Shown: positions 7,758-14,514, counted from the first letter of the stretch. The stretch is DNA of 14,747 nt from Acidimicrobiia bacterium (GCA_030598905.1 JAUVPA010000010.1:1-14747); one strand, 5' to 3'. Numbers and translations are program-made. The notes: a model not told the origin generated them from the sequence alone.

Positions 7758-8668
7758 CGGACTCTCCCAAGAGATGTGTGCCGGTCGAGGGCGTCGCGTA
7801 CGACGCGCTCCACATCTTGCGCCAAATCGGATCGCTCCAGGCCCAAAGCGACATTCGCCTCGATGTAGCCGACCTTGGTTCCACAGTCGTATCTGCGTCC
7901 GTTGAGCACAACGCCGTGCAAGGGGGTTGTGGGGATCATCGACTCGATGGCATCCGTGAGTTGGATCTCGTTGCCGGCGCCGCGCGTCGCGGTCGCGAGA
8001 TGATCGAACACGGTCGGATCGAGGACGTACCTGCCGATGATGGCGTAGCGAGAGGGAGCGTCGGCCGGGGAGGGCTTTTCGACGACGCGCCGTATCCGCA
8101 TCACGTCTTTGGATCCGGGCTCGGAATCCACGATGCCGTACTGCGAGGTGGCCTCCCGGTCGACTTCCATCACGGACAAGACGTTGCCACCGTGTTCGGC
8201 GTGGACGTCGATCAGTTCACCGATGCACGGGCCGTTGTTGCCCCGGATGAGGTCGTCGGGGAGGAACAGGGCGAAGGGGCGGTTCCCGACGACCTTGCGG
8301 GCGCACCAGACGGCGTGACCGAGACCGAGGGGCTCGGCCTGGCGGACGTAGACAAGATGGCCGGGTTCTGGGCGATCGCCGTTGATCGTTTCGGCGAGGT
8401 CGTGTTTGCCTCGATCGGTGAGAGCCGTCTCGAGGTAGGGGTGGGCGTCGAAGTGGTCCTCGATGGCAGTTTTGCCTCTTCCGGTCACGAACACGAAATA
8501 TTCGATACCCGCCTCTTTCGCCTCCTCGACCGCGTACTGAATCAGCGGCTTGTCGACGACCGGCAGCATCTCTTTCGGGAGCGCCTTGGTGGCGGGGAGG
8601 AACCGCGTGCCGAGACCGCCGACGGTGAATACGGCCGTGTCGACGGAACCGGTGCCCGAAATGCTCAT
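7754..8668 (-). CDS. galU: UTP--glucose-1-phosphate uridylyltransferase
   Basis: 304 residues from ATG 8668, the start that overlaps the peroxiredoxin stop codon as ATGA. A longer frame reaches back to 8815, but its first 49 residues are an antisense-like arginine-rich stretch inside the upstream gene. The enzyme makes UDP-glucose from UTP and glucose-1-phosphate. The nucleotide-binding signature GLGTRFLPATKALPKEML (18-35) is followed by PVVDKP, and downstream are VEKP and the C-terminal YDCGTKVGYIEANV segment, all typical of GalU. One small difference is TVGGLGTR where most relatives have PAAGLGTR. Product use is probably cell-envelope glycans or trehalose/glycogen; that is inference, as no glycosyltransferase is present in the window. 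Confidence 0.95.
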   Translation of the reverse strand: MSISGTGSVDTAVFTVGGLGTRFLPATKALPKEMLPVVDKPLIQYAVEEAKEAGIEYFVFVTGRGKTAIEDHFDAHPYLETALTDRGKHDLAETINGDRPEPGHLVYVRQAEPLGLGHAVWCARKVVGNRPFALFLPDDLIRGNNGPCIGELIDVHAEHGGNVLSVMEVDREATSQYGIVDSEPGSKDVMRIRRVVEKPSPADAPSRYAIIGRYVLDPTVFDHLATATRGAGNEIQLTDAIESMIPTTPLHGVVLNGRRYDCGTKVGYIEANVALGLERSDLAQDVERVVRDALDRHTSLGRVR

Positions 8669-9129
8669 GGAGCAACCGCTTCTTGAACGCGCTCTGCGTG
8701 GCCCTTGGCGCGAACGTTGTACCAGGCATGCTCGACTGCCCCGGATTCGTCGATCACGATTGTGGACCGGATGATGCCCTCGTACTCCTTGCCGTAGTTC
8801 TTTTTCAGTCCCCACGCTCCGTACGCCTCGGCGATGGCATGGTCCGGATCGGAGAGCAGGGGAAATCCGAGTTGATACTCGGCACGGAACTCGGCGAGTT
8901 TTCCCGGCTGGTCCGGCGAGACACCGACAATGTCATAACCGGCGGCAGCGAACACCTCGTGTCGGTCACGGAAATCGCACGACTCTGTCGTGCATCCCGA
9001 CGTAAACGCCTTCGGATAGAAGTACATGACCAGTTTCTGACCGGCAAACCCCTCCAGCGATAGCACCTCACCCTCATCACTGGTCGCCGCAAAACCCGGC
9101 ACAGAATCGCCGATCTCCAACCGACTCAC
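8665..9129 (-). CDS. bcp: Peroxiredoxin of the Bcp/PrxQ type
   Basis: 154 residues from a GTG at 9129, with GAGGGG placed correctly upstream. It reduces hydrogen peroxide and organic hydroperoxides to water and alcohols with electrons from thioredoxin or a similar donor. The catalytic PxxxTxxC motif is P39-T43-C46, so Cys46 is the peroxidatic cysteine, and Cys51 five residues on is the expected resolving cysteine of the atypical 2-Cys Bcp form. The motif reads TSGC where TPGC is most common. The downstream STIVID segment and overall length match the family. No signal peptide is present, so it is cytoplasmic. Its stop codon overlaps the galU start, which ties its translation to galU, and it is 39 bases after rlmN. 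Confidence 0.95.
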   Translation of the reverse strand: MSRLEIGDSVPGFAATSDEGEVLSLEGFAGQKLVMYFYPKAFTSGCTTESCDFRDRHEVFAAAGYDIVGVSPDQPGKLAEFRAEYQLGFPLLSDPDHAIAEAYGAWGLKKNYGKEYEGIIRSTIVIDESGAVEHAWYNVRAKGHAERVQEAVAP

Positions 9130-9143
9130 GGTTTCCCCTCTTT

Positions 9144-9171
9144 CCGACTACCGACTACCGATATCCGACTA
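9144..9171. repeat. Four tandem 7-bp units between rlmN and bcp
   Basis: On the plus strand CCGACTA occurs at 9144-9150, 9151-9157 and 9165-9171, with a degenerate unit CCGATAT at 9158-9164. The array fills most of the 39-base spacer. Its last unit contains the rlmN stop codon (TAG on the minus strand) and its other end abuts the ribosome binding region of bcp. A slipped-strand expansion is the simplest origin; variable copy number could change the spacing between the two genes. Confidence 0.75.
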
Positions 9172-10197
9172 CCGGCTTGCCCGCAACCGTAGCTGTCCGC
9201 ACGCGGCATCGATCGACTGACCTCGCGTGTCTCTCCGCGTGACATTGACACGGGCCGAACGCAGACGCTCCATGAATCTCTCCACAGCGGCTTCGGTCGA
9301 GGGCCGTTGTTCTGACAGTGGCGTCGGATTCATCGAGATGACGTTGACGTGAGCCCGCATCTGTTGCGCGATGTGGACAAGCTTGTCGGCCTGATCCGAT
9401 GTGTCGTTGACACCGTCGATCATCGTCCACTCGATCGAGACCCGCCTGCCCTTCGACTCGAAGAACCGGTTTGACGCGGCCACGACGGCGCCCAGCGGAT
9501 ACCGTTCGTTCAGAGGGACGAGGGAGCTTCGCAACCTGTCGTCCGCGGCGTGGAGGCTCACGGCGAGGTTCACGGCCCACGGCTCATCTGCCAGCTTGAG
9601 GATTCCGGGCACGACTCCCACCGTAGAGACCGTGATCGATCGCGCCGATATGTCCATGACCTCGACCATCCGCCGCAGTGCTTCGCGAAGCCGCCGATAG
9701 TTGGCGAGGGGCTCTCCCATTCCCATGAAGACCACATTTGTCACCCGAGCGGGCGATCCCGGTAGCGGAGTCTCACTCAAGAGCGCGTTGGCGAACGCGA
9801 TCTGGGCCACCATCTCGCCGGCCTCGAGGTGGCGGTCGAATCCGAACTGTCCCGTGGCGCAGAAGGTGCATCCCATCGCGCAGCCGACCTGTGAGGAGAT
9901 ACAAAGCGTTGTTCGATTCGGGTAGCCCATGAGGACGGTTTCGATACTCGATCCGTCGGCGGTTCGGAAGAGCCACTTTCTGGTGCGGCCGCCGTCGGCG
10001 ACCTGCTCGATCTCGAGTTCGAACGGCCAGAGGTTTCGCTCCAGCCAACCGCGAGTCGCCGCTGGGAGGTTGGACATGCGATCCGAGGAAACCACCGGCG
10101 TCTGGTAGAGCCAATGGCGAAGCTGGTCGGCTCGATAAGGCGGCTCACCCTCGAGAAGCCCGCCGAGATCCTCGGGAGCGGTCAGGTACGGGTTCAT
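9169..10197 (-). CDS. rlmN: Dual-specificity RNA methyltransferase RlmN (23S rRNA A2503 and tRNA A37)
   Basis: 342 residues from ATG 10197, one base after the stop of the HhH gene; a longer frame to 10338 only adds proline- and arginine-rich residues lying in the upstream gene. It is a radical SAM enzyme that adds a C2 methyl to adenine 2503 of 23S rRNA and to A37 of certain tRNAs. The [4Fe-4S] cluster motif CxxxCxxC is Cys106, Cys110 and Cys113. Cys99 and Cys333, in the positions of the two essential RlmN cysteines, are both present; Cys333 lies in the family ending SIDAACGQL. GMGEPLAN (159-166) is the SAM-binding signature. The N-terminal YRADQLRHWLYQ matches the family's RNA-binding accessory domain. 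All key residues are intact. The closely related resistance enzyme Cfr acts on C8; the isolated housekeeping context and sequence favour RlmN. Confidence 0.95.
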   Translation of the reverse strand: MNPYLTAPEDLGGLLEGEPPYRADQLRHWLYQTPVVSSDRMSNLPAATRGWLERNLWPFELEIEQVADGGRTRKWLFRTADGSSIETVLMGYPNRTTLCISSQVGCAMGCTFCATGQFGFDRHLEAGEMVAQIAFANALLSETPLPGSPARVTNVVFMGMGEPLANYRRLREALRRMVEVMDISARSITVSTVGVVPGILKLADEPWAVNLAVSLHAADDRLRSSLVPLNERYPLGAVVAASNRFFESKGRRVSIEWTMIDGVNDTSDQADKLVHIAQQMRAHVNVISMNPTPLSEQRPSTEAAVERFMERLRSARVNVTRRDTRGQSIDAACGQLRLRASR

Positions 10198-10198
10198 G

Positions 10199-10546
10199 TC
10201 AGGCGCGCGAAGCCGCCCGGTCGGTCCACTCCGCCGCAGTGGACTCGGATACGCCGGCTGCCGACGCCACTCCAGCGGCAGAGGTGGCGGCAAGTCCATC
10301 GAACGATGTGATGCCGGCTTCGGCGAGCCGCCCGGCATACACGGGACCTATACCAGTGATCTCCGTGAGGTCGTCGGCATCGGCTGCCGTCTCCTGCACC
10401 GTGTCGGGCCCTGTCCGGAAACGAGCGGGGGGCTCCTCGGGCACGTTCGGTGCAGGAAGCAGGCGGTGACGCATTGCCCAGGCCGCCGCACCGACACCCA
10501 CGGCAATCCCGGCGACTCGGAGCACGTTCTTGAGAGTTCTGTTCAT
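10199..10546 (-). CDS. Small membrane-anchored protein with a helix-hairpin-helix-type domain
   Basis: 115 residues from ATG 10546. The N-terminus has one membrane helix at about residues 9-25 (VLRVAGIAVGVGAAAWA) followed by basic residues and a proline-rich linker (32-42). The C-terminal half, from about residue 58, contains LTEITGIGPVYAGRLAEAGI followed by a second helical repeat ending SESTAAEWTDRA. This is the pattern of double helix-hairpin-helix domains like those in DNA polymerase/ligase-type or DUF4332-like proteins, with GIGP as the hairpin. Such domains bind DNA non-specifically or mediate protein contacts; which applies here cannot be told. The gene starts 12 bases after the transglycosylase stop and ends one base before rlmN, so it is within the same transcript. 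Its ribosome binding site is weak, suggesting coupling to the upstream gene. Confidence 0.82.
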   Translation of the reverse strand: MNRTLKNVLRVAGIAVGVGAAAWAMRHRLLPAPNVPEEPPARFRTGPDTVQETAADADDLTEITGIGPVYAGRLAEAGITSFDGLAATSAAGVASAAGVSESTAAEWTDRAASRA

Positions 10547-10558
10547 ATGCCGTAGATG

Positions 10559-11629
10559 TTATCCGCTGTTGCAGCTGCCGTAGCTCGGTAGCGAATACCA
10601 CGGCGCCCACCAGTTCTTGCCGATCCCGTCGTAGTACGCCCCGAGGTAAGCGCCGGCGGCGATGTTGGCAGCACCGTTGTAGGGAGTTGCGTAGAGACCG
10701 TTTCCGTCGACGAAACCCGCTCCCGCAGCCCGGCCCTTCCAGTACTTGCTCAAGTGCTGCATGAGCCCCGAAGCACCGCTCGACGAGTTATACGCCCGGG
10801 GGTTCCCGCGCGATTCGCGTTTGATGATCCCGAGAACACAGTCGACACGATCAGTCGGCCAGTACTGCTGGACGGTGGAACGCCAGTACTCGACATCGCG
10901 CTGGCCACCTGAATCTGCGGGCCAGTTGGGGGACCACTGCGGTGCCGGACTTGCCGTAGTGCTCGTCGCCGACGCAGACGTTGTTGTCGGCGACGGGACT
11001 TTGGTGGTTGTCGTCGTCTCAGGGGCGTCGTAGTGAACGACCATACGCGCGGAAGACTCATTGCCTGCGGCGTCGCGAGCGGTGATCAAGGCGCCGTTGG
11101 GTCCTGGCACGAGAACGAGCTTGATCGTCCAATCACCATTCGCTGCCACATCGGCTTCGAACGGCCCCGAGAACACCTTGGCACCGGATTCTGAAGTTCC
11201 GCTGAATGTGACGATGCGATCGCCGACAGTAGCCCCGTCGTCGGGGGATGTGACGTGCAGCGGTGGGGGGGTGGTGTCGGGCGGCGGCGGCGCGGGAGCA
11301 GTGGTCTGCGGGGTTGGATCCTCGGAGGTAGCAGCGGTTGTCGTTGGTTCCTTGGAATCTTGATCGGTGTCTTCCTCGGAGACCAGGCCCTCGATTGACG
11401 TCGTCGTGGCGTCGGTCGTGCCAGCAGCAGATGCCTCTTCCGGTGTCACCTCGAGGGCGAGGACGGCAGACGCAACACGTGCCGATATGTCCTGCGCCGC
11501 AATCGTCGGTGAGGTATCGGTCGTCGGCGTGTCCGAAACCGAGCCGGCGGAGAACGCGGCGAGTCCGACAGCGGCCACGAGGGCCACGATCAGAAGGGCA
11601 GCGTATGCGAGGGGGATGCGCGATCGCAC
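10559..11629 (-). CDS. Secreted or membrane-anchored lytic transglycosylase-like protein with an Ig-like domain
   Basis: 356 residues from a GTG at 11629. An N-terminal signal or anchor helix lies at residues 7-28. A low-complexity Thr/Ser/Glu/Pro region (about 65-125) leads to an Ig-like beta domain (about 123-202, with TFSGTSESGAKV and ARDAAGNES), then another Thr-rich linker (204-230). The C-terminal domain (about 242-356) looks like a transglycosylase SLT / lysozyme-like fold: IIKRESRGNP supplies the likely catalytic Glu272, followed by SGASGLMQH (284-292). Cys264 and Cys353 could form a disulfide outside the cell. It is expected to cleave the glycan strands of peptidoglycan. The gene heads the string running to zwf; a candidate promoter precedes it at 11722-11750. 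The GTG start has GGAG about 11 bases upstream, a bit far, so the start is moderately certain. Confidence 0.85.
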   Translation of the reverse strand: MRSRIPLAYAALLIVALVAAVGLAAFSAGSVSDTPTTDTSPTIAAQDISARVASAVLALEVTPEEASAAGTTDATTTSIEGLVSEEDTDQDSKEPTTTAATSEDPTPQTTAPAPPPPDTTPPPLHVTSPDDGATVGDRIVTFSGTSESGAKVFSGPFEADVAANGDWTIKLVLVPGPNGALITARDAAGNESSARMVVHYDAPETTTTTKVPSPTTTSASATSTTASPAPQWSPNWPADSGGQRDVEYWRSTVQQYWPTDRVDCVLGIIKRESRGNPRAYNSSSGASGLMQHLSKYWKGRAAGAGFVDGNGLYATPYNGAANIAAGAYLGAYYDGIGKNWWAPWYSLPSYGSCNSG

Positions 11630-11721
11630 GTGCGTCGAGTACTCCGCTCTTATCCCAGTCGGGTCGACGCGGCTATTCCGCGCCCACGCAGGTATCCAGC
11701 AGGGCCTGCGACAGACCGGTC

Positions 11722-11750
11722 AGGCTATAGGTGTCTCTCCGCTACGGCAA
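11722..11750 (-). promoter_or_regulatory. Candidate sigma70-type promoter for the transglycosylase-to-zwf gene string
   Basis: On the minus strand TTGCCG (11745-11750) and TAGCCT (11722-11727) are separated by exactly 17 bases and fit a housekeeping promoter loosely (4 of 6 and 3 of 6 matches, with TANNNT kept). Transcription would start near 11715, giving a leader of about 85 bases that contains a CGCGG/CCGCG hairpin at 11668-11682. Confidence 0.35.
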
Positions 11751-11758
11751 GCGGGCTT

Positions 11759-11773
11759 CTCCAGATATTGGAG
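11759..11773 (-). terminator. Weak hairpin just after the GGT-like gene
   Basis: A 5-bp stem (11759-11763 with 11769-11773) and 5-base loop begins one base after the stop codon of the GGT-like gene. There is no U tract, so it is at best a weak or factor-dependent terminator. Its position immediately upstream of the candidate promoter fits a boundary between two transcription units. Confidence 0.2.
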
Positions 11774-11774
11774 A

Positions 11775-13415
11775 TCATGCTCTTGTGTCGCCTCGCGGGG
11801 ACGGCTCGCTCGCCAGCGCCGCCGAAGTGCTGATGCGCGGATCTGCCGAACCCTTGGAAGGTCCGGATCTATCGATGATCGAGATCGGTCCCCAACCGGA
11901 CATCCAATCATTGGCAGGCGCCATGACGTGGCCTCGATCGACCAGGCCTTCGATCGTGGATGTTGAGAATCGCGATTCGTAGCCGACCGGCGGCTGCCCT
12001 CCCCGGTGTGGCTGGTCCATGTTCCAGCGCGGAAATGTCTGCGAATCGTCACCACTGAGCGCGCCGTAGTAGTGGTTGGCGGCCGCCTGGATGAGGTATT
12101 GGGGCTGTTGGTCGCCGCCCCTCGTGCCGAGGATCATGTCGAGGTCGGTTCCCCTCGTCCAGAGCGTCGGCGACAGCGTGTGCAGTGGCCGTCGGCCCGG
12201 CTCGAGTTCGTTGTGGTGGCCGGGCATCAGGTTGAAGCCCCCGCCCCGGTTGTGGCACCACACGCCTGTGTTCCCTGCGCTGATGCCCGAACCAATACCC
12301 ATGTAGTTCGACTGAATCAGCGACACACCCATTCCGTCGGCATCGCTCGTGCACATGTACGCCGTGCCGCCGGGCCCGGGTTGCGAAGGATCCCATTCAC
12401 CCGCTTGCGACGGATCGATCCGGTTCACACGCTCCAAGAGCCGCTCGGAAGCGACGAGCTCATCCATCGAGAGCGGGGCTGTCTTCGCGTCGGAGACGAG
12501 TTCGGAGCGTTCAAACGCCACGGATCGGTAGGCCTCGATGAGGAGGTGCTGATATTGCGGGTGGTGTGGGTCTCGAGGAGGGCCGAGCTGCTCGAAGATC
12601 CACAACGCGGCGAGGGTCAGATAACCCTGGCTGTTGGGCGGGATGGTCCAAGCGGTGCGCCCGAACAGCTCCAAGGAGACGGGATCGATCCAGTCGGCCT
12701 GGTTCACGCCGAGATCGTCGAGTGTGATGGCCCCAGCGCTGGCGTCGATGATCCCACGACCGGGGGCGCCGAGATAGAACGCGTCGCGGCCGTCCGCCAC
12801 CAGCTCTTCGAGAGTTCGGGCGAGGGCGGGTCGCCTCATAGTGCTGCCCGGCTCGGGTGTTACGTCGCCGGGATAGAGCTCGTGGGCCGAGGGCTGGTCG
12901 GCAACCATATCCCGGTACGCATCGAGGGACCACGAGAGTTCCCCGGATACGGCGAAGCCCTCTGCGGCCAAGGTAATGGCGGGTGTGAGCACGGCTCCGA
13001 GATCGAATTGACCGTGTTTGGCGAGGAGCGCCGACCAGCCGTCGACACAGCCCGGCACTGTGATGGTCGCGGGGTGTCGCGTCGGCATTTCCTCGAATCC
13101 CGAGTCTCGCAGTGCTTGGGCGTCGGCAAGCGATCCGGCTCTGCCCGAGCCGTTCAATGTTGAAGGTGTTTTCGCACCGGTTTCGTAAACGAGAGCAAAG
13201 AGGTCTCCCCCCGGTCCGCAGGTGTCCGGGGCGACCACGCTGAGGACGGCGTTGAGCGCCACGGCAGCATCAACGGCATTTCCCCCACGCGCCATGGTGT
13301 CGAGCGCTGCCTGAGACGCAAGGACATGGGGTGAGACGGCGATGGCCGCCGCAGTGCCGAGGTCCCCCGTCGAGAGTTCGGCGCCCGGTGCTCGCTGAGG
13401 AGCCGGCTGGGTCAC
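11775..13415 (-). CDS. Gamma-glutamyltransferase-like Ntn hydrolase, cytoplasmic
   Basis: 546 residues from a GTG at 13415. The family is made as a proenzyme that cuts itself to expose an N-terminal threonine, then hydrolyses or transfers gamma-glutamyl groups (glutathione and related amides). The large-subunit half has GGNAVDAAVALNAVL (44-58), CGPGGDLFALVY and NGSGRAG (88-94, Arg92 being the probable substrate-carboxylate ligand). The predicted cleavage is between Gly350 and Thr351 in GPGGTAYMC. The small subunit follows with SLIQSNYMGIGSGI (365-378), a NRGGGF segment and PLHTLSPT. The nucleophile context is TAY instead of the TTH of classical GGT, which places it among the YwrD-like or other GGT-like branches, so the true substrate may differ from glutathione. 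There is no signal peptide. The start overlaps the preceding gene's stop codon as GTGA. The last 30 or so residues are low-complexity. Confidence 0.92.
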   Translation of the reverse strand: MTQPAPQRAPGAELSTGDLGTAAAIAVSPHVLASQAALDTMARGGNAVDAAVALNAVLSVVAPDTCGPGGDLFALVYETGAKTPSTLNGSGRAGSLADAQALRDSGFEEMPTRHPATITVPGCVDGWSALLAKHGQFDLGAVLTPAITLAAEGFAVSGELSWSLDAYRDMVADQPSAHELYPGDVTPEPGSTMRRPALARTLEELVADGRDAFYLGAPGRGIIDASAGAITLDDLGVNQADWIDPVSLELFGRTAWTIPPNSQGYLTLAALWIFEQLGPPRDPHHPQYQHLLIEAYRSVAFERSELVSDAKTAPLSMDELVASERLLERVNRIDPSQAGEWDPSQPGPGGTAYMCTSDADGMGVSLIQSNYMGIGSGISAGNTGVWCHNRGGGFNLMPGHHNELEPGRRPLHTLSPTLWTRGTDLDMILGTRGGDQQPQYLIQAAANHYYGALSGDDSQTFPRWNMDQPHRGGQPPVGYESRFSTSTIEGLVDRGHVMAPANDWMSGWGPISIIDRSGPSKGSADPRISTSAALASEPSPRGDTRA

Positions 13416-14053
13416 TCCGCCAGTCTGGCGAGTCGGCGGTTCAATGCGTCGAGTACCGCCCGCACTGCTGCCTCGCCGTCTTCGCCTTGAGACAATGCGG
13501 ATCCCACGGACAAGTCCTCGCGCCCGCCGTTGCCGGCGCTGACGACAACCGCAGCTACGACACGTTGGGTTCCGACGGGCATCACCGATACTGCGTCGAG
13601 CGCGACCGGAGGGAGGTGGTCGTATGTGTTCTCGACGGCATTGATGGTGGCCTCGCCGATGAGGCGCAGACGGGCCGAGGCGACGGCAGGCCCCACGGCG
13701 GTGCCCGTGTGCTCGTTCTCGCTCAGGCGCAGAGTCACCTTCAGTGTCGTCCGTGTACCTGCTGGCTCCTCCGTGAGGTCGACAATCGCGGCACGAGCCG
13801 CACCGAGTGCGCCGGCTCCCGGCAGGCGGTCGGCTGTGATTTGGACGACCGATATGACGCGGCGGTCGATTTGTGTGCCATACCGCGCCATGGCCAGCGA
13901 CTGAACGTCCCGGACTACTTGTTTGGCGGGTTTCTCGCCGGCGGCGATGACGTGCACCTCCGCGATCCGTCCTGAGTCGGACACAACACGCGCCGCGTCA
14001 ACGGATTCGAGACGGCTGATCGACTCTTCGAGTTCGTGTACGTTCAATGCCAT
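13412..14053 (-). CDS. Protein of unknown function, translationally coupled to the GGT-like gene
   Basis: 213 residues from ATG 14053; a longer frame reaches 14314, but its extra 87 residues look like translated non-coding DNA and the conserved-looking part starts with MALNVHELEESI. No signal peptide or membrane helix. Two parts can be seen. The first (about 5-72) has alternating strand and helix with IAEVHVIA, KPAKQVVRDVQSLAMARYG and IDRRVISVVQI. The second (about 86-213) has two strand-strand-helix units, with TLKVTLRLSENEHTG, RLIGEATINAVENTY, VVAAVVVSAGNG and a closing helix AAVRAVLDALNRRLARL. This looks like a compact alpha/beta protein. I have the impression the first part is a conserved hypothetical domain in actinobacteria and firmicutes, but cannot name it. 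Its stop overlaps the GGT start (GTGA), suggesting balanced production. No Shine-Dalgarno site is visible; the transcript may be leaderless. Confidence 0.82.
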   Translation of the reverse strand: MALNVHELEESISRLESVDAARVVSDSGRIAEVHVIAAGEKPAKQVVRDVQSLAMARYGTQIDRRVISVVQITADRLPGAGALGAARAAIVDLTEEPAGTRTTLKVTLRLSENEHTGTAVGPAVASARLRLIGEATINAVENTYDHLPPVALDAVSVMPVGTQRVVAAVVVSAGNGGREDLSVGSALSQGEDGEAAVRAVLDALNRRLARLAE

Positions 14054-14063
14054 TCGGACGCTT

Positions 14064-14069
14064 AGGGTA
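14064..14069 (-). promoter_or_regulatory. Possible -10 element giving a near-leaderless transcript
   Basis: On the minus strand TACCCT lies 10 bases before the ATG at 14053, which has no ribosome binding site. With normal -10 to start spacing the RNA would begin about three bases before the start codon. No good -35 is seen, so this rests on the TANNNT match and the missing Shine-Dalgarno site. Confidence 0.25.
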
Positions 14070-14482
14070 GCCGCTCGCACGCGCCGAGTGGTGAGAAATG
14101 CCTTTACTCGCGCCGGACAACGGCTTAACTTGTCGGAGCCGTGTTGCTGCGCGGCTGTGACGCCATGGGCGGTCCGGCCTAGACGCCGGGTGGGACCAGG
14201 CACGCACCAGAAAAACGAGGCTTTCCGCGTTGGGTGAACCGGCGTGGGAGAGGAGGTGGCGGCCACACCGGGTTGCTTTTTTCGCAACAACTCCAGCGGA
14301 GCGGATGAATCCATCCCCGACGGGGGCGCATATGCCTTCGAAGGAGGACACTTTCACTGGAGAGGTGCGTCTTGAAGAGAACTCTTGTCCGTATCAGATC
14401 GACAATCTCAAGCCTCGCCGACCCTTTCACAGGCGCGGCTATGTGGCGTATCGGATAGGTAGTTAACGGCAACCCGGGGGCC

Positions 14483-14513
14483 CCACCCCTGCACTGGTCG
14501 ACTGGGCAGGTGG
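14483..14513 (+). promoter_or_regulatory. Hairpin covering the ribosome binding site of the right-edge gene
   Basis: The ribosome binding stretch GCAGGTGG (14506-14513) can pair with CCA (14483-14485) and CCTGC (14488-14492), leaving a two-base bulge and a 13-base loop. If it forms, it would hide the site just before the GTG start at 14515 and so limit translation. Pairing is seen in the sequence; control is inferred. Confidence 0.3.
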
Positions 14514-14514
14514 C

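Larger units (their letters stand above)
14054..14514. other. Gene-free stretch rich in short inverted repeats
   Basis: This 461-base region separates divergent genes and holds no convincing coding frame. Direct inspection shows several hairpins: ACGGCT/AGCCGT at 14120-14142; CCGGC/GCCGG at 14174-14189 with a six-base loop; GTTGC-TTTTTTC-GCAAC at 14272-14288; GGATG/CATCC at 14303-14316 and CCCC-GAC-GGGG just after it; and the palindrome CCTTCGAAGG at 14335-14344. Such density over about 230 bases suggests a structured leader or small RNA, probably read on the plus strand towards the gene at 14515. I could not match it convincingly to a known riboswitch, tmRNA, RNase P RNA or SRP RNA. Confidence 0.45.

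Noticed and set aside
7778..8686. A 302-codon plus-strand open frame across galU.
   Set aside because: Antisense to galU; its valine/glycine/aspartate-rich composition is the mirror of the real frame.
8669..8815. A longer N-terminus for galU starting at 8815.
   Set aside because: The added 49 residues are arginine-rich, lie inside the peroxiredoxin gene, and the ATGA-overlapping start at 8668 gives the normal family length.
9144..9171. Possible CRISPR-like array.
   Set aside because: Units are 7 bp and directly abutting, with no spacers and no cas genes.
12006..13163. A 385-codon plus-strand open frame.
   Set aside because: It lies antisense within the GGT-like gene, whose family motifs are clear; long opposite-strand frames are expected in GC-rich DNA.
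14188..14197. GGGTGGGACC, an exact match to the T-box core GGGTGGNACC.
   Set aside because: No aminoacyl-tRNA synthetase or amino-acid gene follows, the usual CGCG after it is missing and no specifier stem is apparent. A 10-base match of this kind can occur by chance.
14115..14260. A ydaO (cyclic di-AMP) riboswitch-like order of GGCTTAAC, GGTGGGACC and TTGGGTGAACC.
   Set aside because: The diagnostic GGGGGACCCA and the 3' GAACCCGUCAGCUAACCU block are absent, and the closing P1 stem is not found at a normal distance.
14332..14466. A 44-codon plus-strand frame beginning MPSKEDTF with GGGGG just upstream (part of a 78-codon frame from 14230).
   Set aside because: Third-position GC is near half, far below the surrounding genes, and the residue content (many Arg, Pro) resembles random translation of GC-rich DNA. 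A real small protein cannot be ruled out but is not supported.
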